A stretch of DNA of 64,000 bases from Spinacia oleracea (taxonomy: Eukaryota; Streptophyta; Magnoliopsida; Caryophyllales; Amaranthaceae). The DNA is taken from contig NC_079492.1 of assembly GCF_020520425.1 (NCBI RefSeq), positions 66,083,671 to 66,147,670 on the forward strand, written 5' to 3'. The position numbers and the translations under genes are program-made. The notes beneath the pieces are model-generated. The model saw nothing but the letters and a program-made list of their open reading frames with translations. It was not told the origin of the DNA and made no database searches. Within the stretch, counting starts at the first letter, position 1. Each line of letters starts with the position of its first letter. This document shows positions 47,775 to 58,529 of this stretch, in pieces.

Positions 47775-48451
47775 TTAGGAACAATGACTAGTAATGAACG
47801 AATAAACTTATCTTTAACCAAGTCGTGGCGTGTATGAACACTGCCCTAAAGTTGAATTTGCCCCGTTACGTACACACGGCCTCTTGACAATCAACCTCCA
47901 GGGTTACACGACATCTATCTCATTGGTGTAGTACAAAAAGATAGATTGAAAACGAGATTGAACGTTGCCCAAAAACGAACCAGAGAGTATGTGTTTGAGA
48001 GGAAAATTTTCGGAGAGGAGTTAATTTTCTGTGTGTTTTTTGTGAAAGAGAAAGGCACAATAAATAACGGAAAGCTGAAGAATTATTTCGGGAAGGAAAT
48101 AAATTCGGTAATCAATTAGAAACAATCAATGACTTAATTTCTGGAATAAAATATGTAACCGTTATGGAAAATATTCGGTTACCAAAATAGCCGTTACACA
48201 GGACTGATCGGCGGTAAAAAGGGCCCCACCCACACCCGCGAACGCGCCGTGCCACTCGCCCTCGCCCGAGCCCGGCCCGGCCCGGCCCGCGGGCGCGCGT
48301 GTGCGGTGGCCTAGAGCCTTCTCTCAAGTCTTCTAACAAACCTATTAATGAAGTGTGGATATATAAAGTGGGTAATACTCTTGTTTTTTGTCAATGTGGG
48401 ACAAGCACAATTTTCATTCTTTTGAATCAAAAACTACCTATATTTCCAACA
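47775..48451. mobile_element. Solo LTR-like insertion in antisense gene A
   Basis: About 0.68 kb, with ends TTAGGAA and TTCCAACA, close to the TGTTAGGAA...TTCCAACA form of copia LTRs. The left flank GTTG and right flank GTTGA fit a 5-bp duplication with two bases lost at the junction. Removing it joins the gene A frame exactly (EEV with DHED). It contains a GC-rich tract (48215-48310) and no gene. Orientation undecided. Confidence 0.7.
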
Positions 48452-49190
48452 GTTGATCATGAGGACATTCCCCATGCTGATAGGATCCTCTGCTACGAGA
48501 ACTCGGACGGGGAAGAGGTGGTGGAGACCATCCCTTTTGCTTCTCCTCCGCACCGGAAATCATATGATGCTGTACCTGAGCATTATGCCGCTGTAAGTAC
48601 TGTTGCATCTTTTGAAACTGTTTGTAATCTTGTATTGGAGAATTGATCTTGGATTTTGTATGCAGGCGCCTCGGGCGAGAGTGCGTCGCTGGATGCTCTT
48701 GCTTGATTCTTGGAAGAGGCATTGTGCCAAGCTGACCCGGAAGCTTTCTGGCCGGGACAGAGAGGTGCCTTTCTTGATCTTGAAATTTGTATTCTAGAAA
48801 TTCGAACTTGGATATTTAATTCTTGAAATTTTATTTTGTATAGGAGCGCCGTCGAGACCGTAGAGGATCCGTTGACAGAGAACCCCAGGCGGAGACGTGC
48901 TTGAGGCAGGAGGGGCCGAGCTTGGATCTGGGACAGGGATCCGGTGCTGGTGCTCATCAGAGGCATTCTGATGCTGAGCGGGGAGCTCCCCCTTTTGTAC
49001 ATGTTGATCCCAGCAGGCATTCATTTGGAGGTGCAGGCGGTTCACGGCCCTTTGTTTCTTCCCCTGGTTACTATTTCGGAGGAAGTGGTCCTCAGCCCTG
49101 GGGTGCAGATTCCTGGGCTTACTATGCAGAGATGGAGAGGATGCGCCAGGATCAGATGTTTGGGTCGTACCAGTATATGCCGATGCCGCC

Positions 49191-49193
49191 GCC
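49191..49193. repeat. Target duplication of CACTA-2 (left)
   Basis: GCC, matched at 53226-53228. Confidence 0.9.
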
Positions 49194-49705
49194 CACTACT
49201 ACAAAAATGTCCAAAGAGATCCCTAAAAACAGACCCTTTTAAATACATAACGGGTCTCTTTAGTTAAAAAGACCTCATATTATCAATAACGGGTCTCTTC
49301 TATTAACCCGGAAAATAAAAGATACACAACACACCCATTTTCACAGATACGGAGTCTCTTATATAAGCGGGGTCCACGGAGTGTAAAAAAGAAGAGAGCC
49401 GTTAACTGCCATGAGGGATCTGTTTAATTTAATTCATACGGAAAATAGTCATTGTTTAATTTAATTAACGCCCAATTTTCTTTTCCCCTTCCTTCTACCA
49501 GCGAAAACCCAACCCTACCCCCCCATTTCAGATCTAATCGAATTTGTAGCAAAATCGCATCCCAAACTTTTCACTCCTTTGTTCTCAATCAAAACTCCAA
49601 TTTATCTTCCTCAATCACTCCCCAATATCACCAATTTCTGCAGCTCACTAGAGTTGAATGAAAAACCCTAATTTTCAAAATCAAATTTCAATTTTTAAGC
49701 AACAA

Positions 49706-50016
49706 TGCAAATTCGGTCATTGAAATCCGTACAATTCATGGAGGTTTGTACGCAGATTCCAGTCGATGAGCTCAATCAACAGATCGAGCAGACAAGGGAT
49801 GAATCGCAAGGTCGAAGTGAAGTTGAAGAATTTTCGAATATTTTTCACGATTTCCAGGAGAATTAGGGTTATTTATTCGATTCATTACATCTGGGATGTT
49901 ACCTGAAATTGATTGAATTTATTCTTGTTTCGATTGATACTAATGCTGAGTTGACCACTAGATCTGAGAGGAAGGAGGCGGCTAAGAATACTCTCTCTGC
50001 CTACCAAGCTGTTCTG
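49706..50016 (+). pseudogene. Possible captured 14-3-3 gene fragment in CACTA-2
   Basis: 49963-50016 reads SERKEAAKNTLSAYQAVL and is followed at once by a GT donor (GTAATT). Plant 14-3-3 proteins have a nearly identical ERKEAAxxTLxAY segment in the middle of the domain. Upstream, a short frame from about 49706 (MQIRSLKSVQF) includes IEQTRDESQ, weakly like the SIEQKEES segment of the same family, ending at a stop near 49866. The match is short, so the family call is tentative. No intact gene. Confidence 0.45.
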
Positions 50017-52830
50017 GTAATTTTAATTTGTTTCGCAAGTTAATACAAGAAAGTTATTCAGATGCGTGTTTTTGGTGATTTTGTTGGTTTTAGATCATCG
50101 GGATTTATCGTTTTCTTTTTTAGATTCCAACAACATTGTGATAATAGTGAATTATAATTATTAATGTTCGGGTATCTAATTATAGTTTTGCATTATGTTC
50201 GTATAATTTGTGATTTTCATGACAATTTGTTAGTTTTGCTGAAGTTTTTATTGGTATGAGAAAAGGTTTAGGAAGGTAATCAAATTTGTTGATATAAAAG
50301 TGATTGGAATCTTTTGGGTTTGTTTTCATCTTTGTTTGGACATTTTTTGGGTTTGTTTGTTCATCTTTGCTTGAGCTTTGGGTTACAATTATTATTTATT
50401 TAATTGCTTGTAGGTTTTTTCCCTAAGGTAATATGTTAGTGGAAAGATTTTTGATATTGAGTAAAATCGATATGGTTCATGTACATGAAACCCTTATCCA
50501 TTTTGGGAATAAGGCCTTGGTTTTGTTGTGGTAAAAGAAAAAACACTAATAAAGGCTTCATTGAATGATAAACTTGCTTTCTGCTTGCAACTAGCACGTT
50601 TGGTGGAGATGTATAGATACTATCTATTTGAATGGGACTTAGAATGGTAAAATAGACAAGACTATAATACTATATTAACTGGGCAACTCATGTGGCTGTT
50701 GGGATTGGTGATGGTGTCCCTGGGTATTGTGCAAAACAAACTAATGCACCTGCATTCATTGTAAGTTCATTAGCCTCCGCATAATCTTTTGCTGCTGTTT
50801 GTCTGAGCTTTCAGACTTAATCAGGTTGTTGCAAGCACAGAAAACCAATCCTGACTCCCCCCTTAGATCTACTCATTCCAAAATTCTCACTTCTTTGTTC
50901 ACAATCAAAACCCAGATTTATGTTCGTCAATCAATCTATAAATCCCTAATTCACTCATTTCTGCACCTCACCGGAATTTATCTTCTTCAATTGATCCAAT
51001 AATGTGAATTTTGTCATCTCTGCTCTCTTCCCTTATTTCGCCGCCGCTGTTTGGGGTTCTGGTGGTTGTTGACGATATCGTTGCTAGTTATGAACTGGTA
51101 ATCTCTCTACTAATTTATTGCATTAATAAATTGAATTGAATTAAACCCTCAATTTATAAAACCCTAACTTTTTCTTCTAGATTTCTTACTCATTTCCGGC
51201 AAGAATTGCGTACCGTCAGCCCTGCTGGCGCTTCGCCATCGGCGAAGGCTGCTAATTGTCAAACCATTGGTGTCGAGGTTGGTGTTATTGTGGTCTCTTC
51301 TTCACTCATTTCACTCCTCTTCTTCACTCATTTCACTCCGCTGCTTCATCTTTCCTATGGCAGACTCGTCGAAGTCACTCTGTAGCCTCGCCGGAGCTGC
51401 TGCTGTTGCGGTTCTGTTGGTGTTGTCAGATCTAACTTAACACAAGAGTGGATGAATCTAAAGCTTAAAGGGAAGTTGAAGGAACTTTCGGTAACGAATA
51501 TGTAAAGCTCATTTTCCCTCTCTCCATTTTCAATTTTTATTGGCTCATTTGGTATTCCTTTTAATTGAATGTTTGAGAATTTGCAAAGTTTTTTCTTTGA
51601 AAAATGACCCTGCAAAAATCTTACCTCTGGACAGATTTTTTCTACAATTTAAGTATGTTTTGCTCCATCTTTTAGTGCTTTAAAAAGTTTGAATGTTGTA
51701 TTTTTCTTTTAATTGATATTTCCGACTAATTTATGCATTGATAATATCTATCATGTCCTCTAGTTCTCTATCCAGGGACAGGCTTGTATTTGCTACCAAG
51801 CTATTTTATTTCAATTGTTTTGAACAATGTGATTTTCTTAGTTGCCAGGTTATAGCAGTTTTGTTTACACCAAGCCACTTTAATATGATTCTCATTTTCC
51901 TTATGGTACAAGCTACAAATCTGGTCGTGAATGATATTATAGATGTTCTGTAGAAGGTGTTTGATTATCTGAATTGATATATGCTTGTGTTTATATTGTG
52001 ACTCTTGACATATTAAGTTGCCAAGGCGCAAGTGATGGCTTATCTTAATTAATTAGCAAGACTGGTCGTCTGCAACGATCAACTCTAGCTTGTGATTCTC
52101 TTCTATAACTCTTTAAGATATTTTATTTTTTCTTTTGAAAAATATGTACCTCATTTTCTCTATCATTTGTTTTCAGGTGATTCTTGTCACTTGTCATTTG
52201 CCTAGGCTTTTGTTTGTGGATTAGTGTTCATTTCACTATTAAGTTTGGGTGACTTGTTTAGGAGTCTGTAAATTCTTTTTAGGCCTAAGAGCGGTAATGT
52301 ATTACATAATAATATTTCAGAACATTGTGTGAGACAGATGTTTTGTTCATTCTTATACCTACCTAAATCATTGGTGTTTGTAAACCGATGATTCTTGTAA
52401 GAAGGAATATAGAGATATTTGTTAACTTCCTCGGTCTGTTTCGGCATTAGTGTGATCATGTCCGTATGTCTTGTGTTCTGTTTTATCGTTATATACTAAT
52501 TCCTCTACATTTGTCTACCTTTCACATTCAGGGATCAGAAGCATCGCTCGTGGTTTTCCCGACCTTGAAATGATTAGCATATCGATGAAGATGCAAGGTT
52601 TAAATGAGGAGATATAGAGTAATATATATTTCTTGTACTTACAACTTTCACATATATATATGTACATGTTTGGGTTTTTATTCATGATAGACCATGAAGT
52701 ATTTTGTAAGATTTTGGTCGAATATGAATTTTTGGTGTTGTATTAAAGTTGGTTTTTTAATTTAAGTTTAAGCAATAATAGTGCTGCTGTTTCAAAATAA
52801 TATTATTTATTTTTTTAATAAAAAATTGGC
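50017..52830. other. CACTA-2 interior, mostly intron-like
   Basis: T-rich sequence with plausible splice sites but no recognisable protein. A short exon-like piece at about 50680-50761 (frame WATHVAVGIGDGVPGYC) is followed by GTAAGT. The rest shows no gene. Confidence 0.4.
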
Positions 52831-53406
52831 AAAGAGACCCAATATCTAAGATGATGGGTCTTTTTTTTTTATATTAAAAAATGAAAAAGAGACCCGTTAT
52901 CTTACATATGGGGTCTAAGTTTGTTTGATAAAATAATATTAAAAAATATCAAAGAGACCCCCTGTGTTAGATATGGGGTCTGAATTTTTCCACAGACAAA
53001 CCCCATATCTCTAATAAGGGGTCTCTTCCCTAGCTAAATTATTTGTCTTACTGTTAACATAAGAGACCCCTTTTCTTAAATATTGGGTCTCTTGTTTTTA
53101 ACAAACAGACCCCCTCTAGATGAGGGGGTCTCTTTTAAAAAGAGACCCCCCCATCTAGAGACCCCCTCTAAGAGGATCTCTTAGGCCATTTTGGACGGGT
53201 CTCTTTGCCCACTTTTGTAGTAGTGGCCGTATCAGTATTCCTCTCCTCAGCAGGGAGTTCATCCCTCCACTGGCACACTTCGTATTTCGGAGCAGGATCC
53301 TAGTACCCCTAGGACGGAGCTGGATCAGGAGCTGGAGCGCCTCAGGAGGCGGAGCACGGGCAAGGCACTTGTGGTTGATATAACTACTGGTGACGACTCG
53401 GACTGA

Positions 53407-53672
53407 CCCTGCATGGTAGCGAGTTCCAGCTTGCCTGGGTTGATTTTGTATTGGCTGTATTGTATTTGTATGGATTGAAACTTGAATATTTGTATGGTTT
53501 GTATGCATGGCTTTGGTTTTCAAAATTTGAAGATTGGTTTTTTGTATGCTTGAATGTTTGGAATTGTATGCGTTCTGTTTGCCTTGAAATTTGTGGCTAG
53601 ATGCATGCATGAGAGATTTGCCAAGAAAATTTGAAAAAATTTGCCTCATTTTTTTCGGGTGTATATACCCAC
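53407..53672. other. 3' flank of gene A, T/G-rich
   Basis: Low-complexity sequence made of TTGTATTTG, TTGAATATT and similar words; no gene. A palindromic GGGTGTATATACCC lies near 53657. Confidence 0.5.
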
Positions 53673-53740
53673 TATAAGCCCCCACTTTGACGGAGGGTTT
53701 TTGGTTAGGAAAAGCGCAAGTCAAAGTATATTCAACTCTT
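53673..53740 (-). repeat. Internal copy of the polypurine-tract region of Tat-2
   Basis: Plus strand AAGCCCCCACTTTGACGGAG, then GGTTAGGAAAAGCGCAAGTC, is the counterpart of 44887-44945 next to the 3' LTR. On the minus strand this is a second purine tract (AAAGTGGGGGCTTA) within the element. Like the first copy it stands upstream of an antisense gene with its own TATA box. Confidence 0.75.
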
Positions 53741-54029
53741 GCTATGCATATGCAGACTCGACTTAGGACGCCGATCTAGGACTAGGATGCTTGAATTTTG
53801 AAATGACCCGAAATCTGCCCGAAGCGTTGATCCGGACTACTTGAAGTTGCGCGGTTTGCGGCTTTGGAATCTTGAATAATGGAGGTGGTACTCTGCTGTC
53901 CGAAACACTAAAGAGTGTGTACTCGGAGTCATAAGAGAGGACGGTGGCCTTGTCCTTAGATGCAGGCCCCTGCGTCTGGCGCAGGCTTGGCGCCTGGCGC
54001 TCGTGGGCTGTCGTGCAAGCCGACTCTTG

Positions 54030-54037
54030 TATAAATA
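54030..54037 (+). promoter_or_regulatory. TATA box of the second antisense gene
   Basis: TATAAATA followed by GGGAGC, 82 bp before the ATG at 54119, a usual plant promoter spacing. Confidence 0.65.
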
Positions 54038-54118
54038 GGGAGCTTGTTGGATCATTTCTTGCATCAATCCTTCCCTGCTATCATTGCATACTTCTTCCTC
54101 TCGAAAAGGAAAGAAAAT

Positions 54119-55426
54119 ATGGCTGTGTCCTTTGAGAGTGCCTTGAACTGGTGGCTTGGTTCTCTAGGCAAATTGGAGAAAAGGGAGCTTGATGGCATGC
54201 ATCTTGGGATGGTCGTCTCTTTCCGGTTTGTAAAATTGGATTTGCCCTTCATTCTTGCTGCTCTGGAGGCTTGGGATCCGAATCATCATGTCTTCTGTTT
54301 TGGAAATAATGAGGTATGTCCCCTCCCTGAGGAATTTAGTGCTATATTGGGGTGGCCCATCATGCTGGAGCCATGCATGCCCAGTGCTGAAGAACACTTT
54401 TTCTTGAGTTTTGAAAGGTATTTGGGCTTGAAGCCCCCCACTTTTGAGTGCTGTTGTATATGGCAGAGGGGTGGATTTGTCCCTCTTTGTCACCTACTTT
54501 GCTGGGCTTGATGTTCCCAAAGTATTCCGCCTGAGAGCCTTGAGTTTTTGTATATTCGCTCGCTTTCTCTTTTCGAAATAGGGGTTTGGCAACGGTGATG
54601 CCTCCCTAATAGAAATCGTAGAGCAGTTTGCTAATGGTCGGGACCCAATGTCTCTTGTGATTGGCGAAACATTGACGGGTCTTGATATGCTGAAGTCGGA
54701 CCCCTCTTCTTTGCCATCGGAAAGTCCGGTGTTACTCCAAGTAAGGATCTGGAGCTTTCTTGTGTGTTGAATTTTTACTTGTATTTGAATTTTGAATGTT
54801 GAATTTTAAAATGTGCTTCTTGTATACTCCCAAGGTTTGGCTTATGGAGAGGCTCATGTTGGTGGCACCACCGGAGAACATGGCGAGTTATAATAGAAAG
54901 GGATTCACTGTGCGGCCCATGCTGCATGGCCGGCTTTCATTGGATGAGTGGCGGTGCGCACTCTCTGGGATTGAATCTTGTATAAGGTGGGTAGTTCCTC
55001 GGTGGGGAATTGCTGCTATGAGACATGCCCCTGGTTCTACTGATTTGAGGGTGCCAAGCCTCACAATGCTGGACTTCTACTCGCCTGCTCGAGTGATGAG
55101 ACAATATGGCTTGAAACAGGAGATCCCGGACTGTACTGAAGAGAACCCGAAACCTGTTGCGCTGAATGCGAATCGGCTTGAAGTTTGGAGGCGGTATTGG
55201 GTTGCCAAACCATTCTTGAGCTTCCAGTTCCCACCTGAGTCAGTTACTCTGTCTGCGGGGTACATTGTATGGATGAGAGGCCTAAGCCAGAGGGACATTT
55301 CTTTCTTCGGACCAGCTAGAGTCCGAGGTTCTAGAGCTAGACGTCCTGCATCAACTGACTATGAGGAAGGTGACGGGAGTGTGGCCCATCCGGTGCTTGA
55401 TCGTTCGGAATCCAAAGGAGGTTAGT
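54119..55426 (+). pseudogene. Tat-2 antisense gene B: plant-mobile-domain-related protein
   Basis: Start ATG at 54119 (MAVSFESALNWWLGSLGK). Exon 1: LPFILAALEAWDPNHHVF, CFGNNEVCPLPEEFSAILG (the conserved W.P..H.F.FG..E..P...E....LG pattern of this domain group), then a frame change near 54480; the frame goes on as LDVPKVFRLRAL and GDASLIEIVEQFANG to a donor near 54740. The next exon, 54835-55426, gives VWLMERLMLVAP, SFQFPPESV, FYSPARVMRQYGLKQEIP and ends at a stop after DRSESKGG. Related to gene A in kind but not an obvious duplicate. One frameshift makes this copy broken. Confidence 0.7.
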
Positions 55427-56005
55427 CGTCCTCCCGTCTTGGAAAGCTTGCAAGTTCCTTCTCCCGCCGCTTGGGCAAGGGGAAGATTGATGATTAATTG
55501 CGGGAGGAGCCAGGGGATAGTACTCAAGGTGCCAAGACTCGAGAGCATAGTCGCCCGACCCTAGATCTTTGTAGGCTAAATGTGTTTGGAATGAATTGTG
55601 TTTGGAATGTGTTTGTAATGTGTTTGGAAGATGTGTTTAGAAGATGTGTTTAGGAAGTGAAAAGGCTTTTGAACTTTGCTTCACTTGATCTTGACTTTGT
55701 ATTTGAATTAGCTTTGAAGGCCTTAGGGCCAAATAAAGAGTTATTGTGTTAAATTCCGCTTGAACATGCTTTGCTTTGAATTGGCACATTTGGAATAAAA
55801 ACAACAACAATTTTGAGTTTTGAATTTTGATTTGATTTGATTTTTAGGATGCCCTTAATTGAGGAAATTTTGTTTTTTTTTTTGTATTAAAGTGGCCGGG
55901 CCTTGAAATGAGGTTGCCTACGTGTCCCGTTAGGGAATCAGGCCGGACGTAGCTCTGACTACCTTACCGGACTTGAATTTGGATTCTTGAGTTTGAACAT
56001 GGAAC
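55427..56005. other. Spacer between antisense gene B and pol remnants
   Basis: No gene. It is T/G-rich on the plus strand, with GTGTTTGGAATGTG repeats near 55580-55640. The two gene sets converge here (gene B on plus, pol on minus). Confidence 0.5.
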
Positions 56006-56620
56006 TTAGACATAGAACTTCTTGAGTTGATCGAGGTTGGTCAGAGATCTGGATTCTGTTCCGTCGATGTCTGTTGGTTCGACTGCTCCCCCGGAGAGGA
56101 TTTTTTTGACAATGTACGGGCCTGCCCAGTTGGGTTTGAATTTTCCCCTTGGGTCCATGGTGCTTTTGCGAAGGGCTTTCAGGAGAAGCTCGCCTTCCTT
56201 GATGTTTAGGGTTCTGATCCTTTTGTTGAAGTGTCTGGCCACTCGGCGCTGATAGACTTGTACTTCGTGAGCGGCTTGAAGCCGTCGCTCATCGAGCATG
56301 ACTAGTTCGTCATATCTGGCTTGTACCCATGCAGCTTCTGGGATTTTGCTTTCGAGGACTATCCTTAGAGAAGGTATCTCTAGCTCGATAGGTTGTACTG
56401 CTTCCATTCCATAAACCAATGACAACGGAGTTGCACCAGTTGAAGTGCGAATTGAAGTTCGATATCCCCACAATGCGAAATGCAGCTTTTGGGGCCAGTC
56501 CTTGTAATTGGTAGTCATTTTCATGATGATGGTCTTGACATTCTTGTTGGCTGCTTCGACTGCCCCATTGGTTTGTGGGCGATAAGGTGAAGAGCGTTGA
56601 TGTTGAATTTCCCGGAGCAT
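56006..56620 (-). pseudogene. Tat-2 integrase C-terminal part
   Basis: 204 open codons. The start is joined to the conserved SSPYRPQTNGAVEAANKN run near the third catalytic residue of Ty3 integrases, then LHFALWGYRTSIRTSTGATP, LVYGMEAVQPIELEIPSL and a C-terminal module with FKPNWAGPYIVKKI. The end (LTNLDQLKKFYV) is the usual end of pol in this group. The integrase N-terminus and first two catalytic residues are absent: sequence upstream is T/G-rich filler. Confidence 0.9.
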
Positions 56621-56757
56621 GGGTCCGTTGGGATTGTTGTATTGTAGATTGTACTGTTGAAGCTTGAAGATGTTTTTAGAACTTGAACTTTGGAGTTTGT
56701 AACTTGAATTTTGTACTTTGGAATTGTAGATGCCTTTCTTGGCATAACCTTGCTCGG

Positions 56758-57220
56758 TTAGAGATTATAGAACTTGAATTTTGAATCTTTGTACTTGTTG
56801 AATGGGTCTTCACATTCTCCTTGGAAATGGGTTCCCTTGAAAGATCTGGATACTTGGACTTCTTGAATAAACCCGGCCTCTAGGTGCTTAGAGACCTCTT
56901 CTTGAATTTTGAGGGAAACGTCCGGTTTCATGCGACGGAGTTTCTGCTTGATGGGCTTCGAACCTAGAATTAGGGGAATTGTATGCTGACCGATGCTTGG
57001 ATCAACCCCTGGCATATCATGATAGGACCATGCAAAGACGTCTATGTACTCTGAAAGTAGCTTGATAAGATCATCCCGCTCTTCTTGAGAAAGAGTTAAA
57101 CCAATCTGAACTAGTTTTGAATCACTGTTGTTAGAAAGGTTGATTTTTTTCTGTTTCCTCAATTATGGGCGTCCTGTTTTCATGATTTTCGATAGCTTTT
57201 AGAAATTCAAAGTCAGTTCC
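56758..57220 (-). pseudogene. Tat-2 start of reverse transcriptase
   Basis: LTLSQEERDDLIKLLSEYID, then VFAWSYHDMPGVDPSIGQH, then KQKLRRMKPDVSLKIQEEV and LEAGFIQEV are the well-known lead-in of Tat-group RT. Immediately after it the frame runs into unrelated sequence, so the catalytic core (including the YxDD region) and RNase H are lost. A frame change near 57150 separates it from the upstream linker (RTPIIEETEK). Confidence 0.88.
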
Positions 57221-57793
57221 TTATGAAGCAAAGTTGTTTGGATTAGGATTGTGTTTTGAATTAGGACTCGAAGAGTAAGTAGAAATTGAAGTGTTATTGA
57301 AATTAGCAATCATTACATCGACTGTTTTGACTTGAAGCTCGGCCTTTAGAGGCTCTTGATTGATGCAAGACTCTATTTCTAGACACTTAGACTCATTGCT
57401 AGACTCAGATCCAGACTCATCCTCAGACTCGGACTCGCTCATCATAGATCCTTCGCCCACAGTAATCTTGAACATTTTGCCATTCTCCAGGTTGGTATTG
57501 AGGTTGGCTACGGCGGCCATGAGCTGAGTGATTTGATCGGAAGTGGCCATTTGAACTGTTTCTTGAAAGGGACTTGAAGCTTGATTTGTAGGAGATGAAC
57601 TGGCTGCTCGTTCGATGCCGGCTATGAGGGAAGCTATGGCTGATGGATTTCTTTTCAACCTTTCTCCTCTTCGACGAACCCACAGGATCTTCGGACTCCT
57701 AGTTATAACATACCAAACGATTTTAGAACTTGTACTTCCCGACACATGATATGCATGCAATGAATGAGACCTAGACTTGACCCTAAGTGCCAC
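57221..57793 (-). pseudogene. Tat-2 gag/linker remnant
   Basis: 190 codons open. The part MATSDQITQLMAAVANLN looks like a gag N-terminus; an acidic stretch SESESEDESGSESSNESK follows, then a linker leading to RT. Gag core, zinc knuckle and protease are not visible, so about two kilobases must be missing. The N-terminal ninety residues or so have no known likeness. Confidence 0.55.
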
Positions 57794-57879
57794 TCCGAAG
57801 ATTCGGGATTTTGGATTTTGTACTTGTATTCGGGATTTGCAACCCGTTGGAAATGTTTGAGAGGAACGTTCATTCTTTT

Positions 57880-58420
57880 GTGAAGGTTGGCTCTTGTACT
57901 AGAACTTGGAATGTCGAAAAAGAATATTTCGACCTATTGGAAATTGGACTTATTTGAAGGGAATTTCAACCCGCTCAAGAATTTGGAAATTGGACTTGTA
58001 CTAGGAAATTGAATTTTGTATTATTTCAAGGGAATTTCAACCCGTCAATATTTAGGGGGATTTCAACCCATTGGACTTGGAGTATTTGAAGGGAGTTTCA
58101 ACCCGATTGAAAAGGGAATTGACTTTGTATTATTTCAAGGGAATTTCAACCCGTCAATATTTTGGGGAGTTTCAACCCATTGGACTTGGAATATTTGAAG
58201 GGAATTTCAACCCGCTCGAAAATTGGAATTTGTATTATTTTAGTGGAGTTTCAACCCGTTGGAAGATTGGACTTGTATTATTTTAGTGGAGTTTCAACCC
58301 GTGGATAGAATTTGAACTTGTATTATTTCAGGGGATTTTCAACCCGTTGAATGGAATCTCGAACATGTATTATTTCTGGGGAGTTTCAACCCGTTGGAAA
58401 TGTTTTGAATTTTGTATTGG
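57880..58420. repeat. Minisatellite 1: TTTCAACCCGTTGGA units
   Basis: About ten irregular units of 40-60 bp, each with a GGAATTTCAACCCGTTGG core and a TTGGACTTGTATTATTT-type filler. Confidence 0.85.
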
Positions 58421-58529
58421 GGAGCAATGGAAAGCAAGATTTCTTTGTAGCTTAAAGATGAACTTGGAATTTGAATTTGGCTTGAAATTTGAACTTTGAA
58501 ATGGAAAGGACGCACTTTTGTATGAGGCT

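Larger units (their letters stand above)
49194..53225. mobile_element. CACTA-2: non-autonomous CACTA element
   Basis: 4,032 bp; terminal inverted repeats CACTACTACAAAA, then TGTCCAAAGAGA on the left and GTGGGCAAAGAGA on the right, and a 3-bp duplication GCC. Subterminal regions (49205-49360, 52830-53215) are packed with GGGTCTCTT or its complement, facing both ways, as expected of transposase-binding sites. No transposase frame. The interior resembles pieces of host genes (49430-50020, 50680-50760) with intron-like sequence. Removing it restores the frame of gene A. Confidence 0.93.
46097..53406 (+). pseudogene. Tat-2 antisense gene A: plant-mobile-domain-like protein
   Basis: Spliced plus-strand gene, opposite to pol. 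Exon 1 is 46097-46309 (MPRHTRRKLAES; donor ATG/GTGAG), exon 2 starts at 46377 (ADGKPFRTFW). Two one-base frameshifts fall near 46600 and 46628 in ERWW..TNTFHM and ITHLSF.MITGLPF, the part that resembles the plant mobile domain (aminotransferase-like). Then NWRGLAYSHLLYEMKRAS, a GC donor near 47040, IYEHFPTLAP, VVWRPFANALIP, FVLP, EEV/DHEDIPHAD, and acidic C-terminal exons ending DDSD at 53406. A solo LTR splits EEV from DHED; CACTA-2 splits a proline-rich stretch at 49193. Known Tat/Ogre relatives carry such antisense genes; their role is not known to me. Confidence 0.75.

Noticed and set aside
47775..48451. A captured intron of gene A instead of a solo LTR
   Set aside because: TTAGGAA...TTCCAACA ends and the repeated GTTG flank point to an LTR; no splice signals at the edges.
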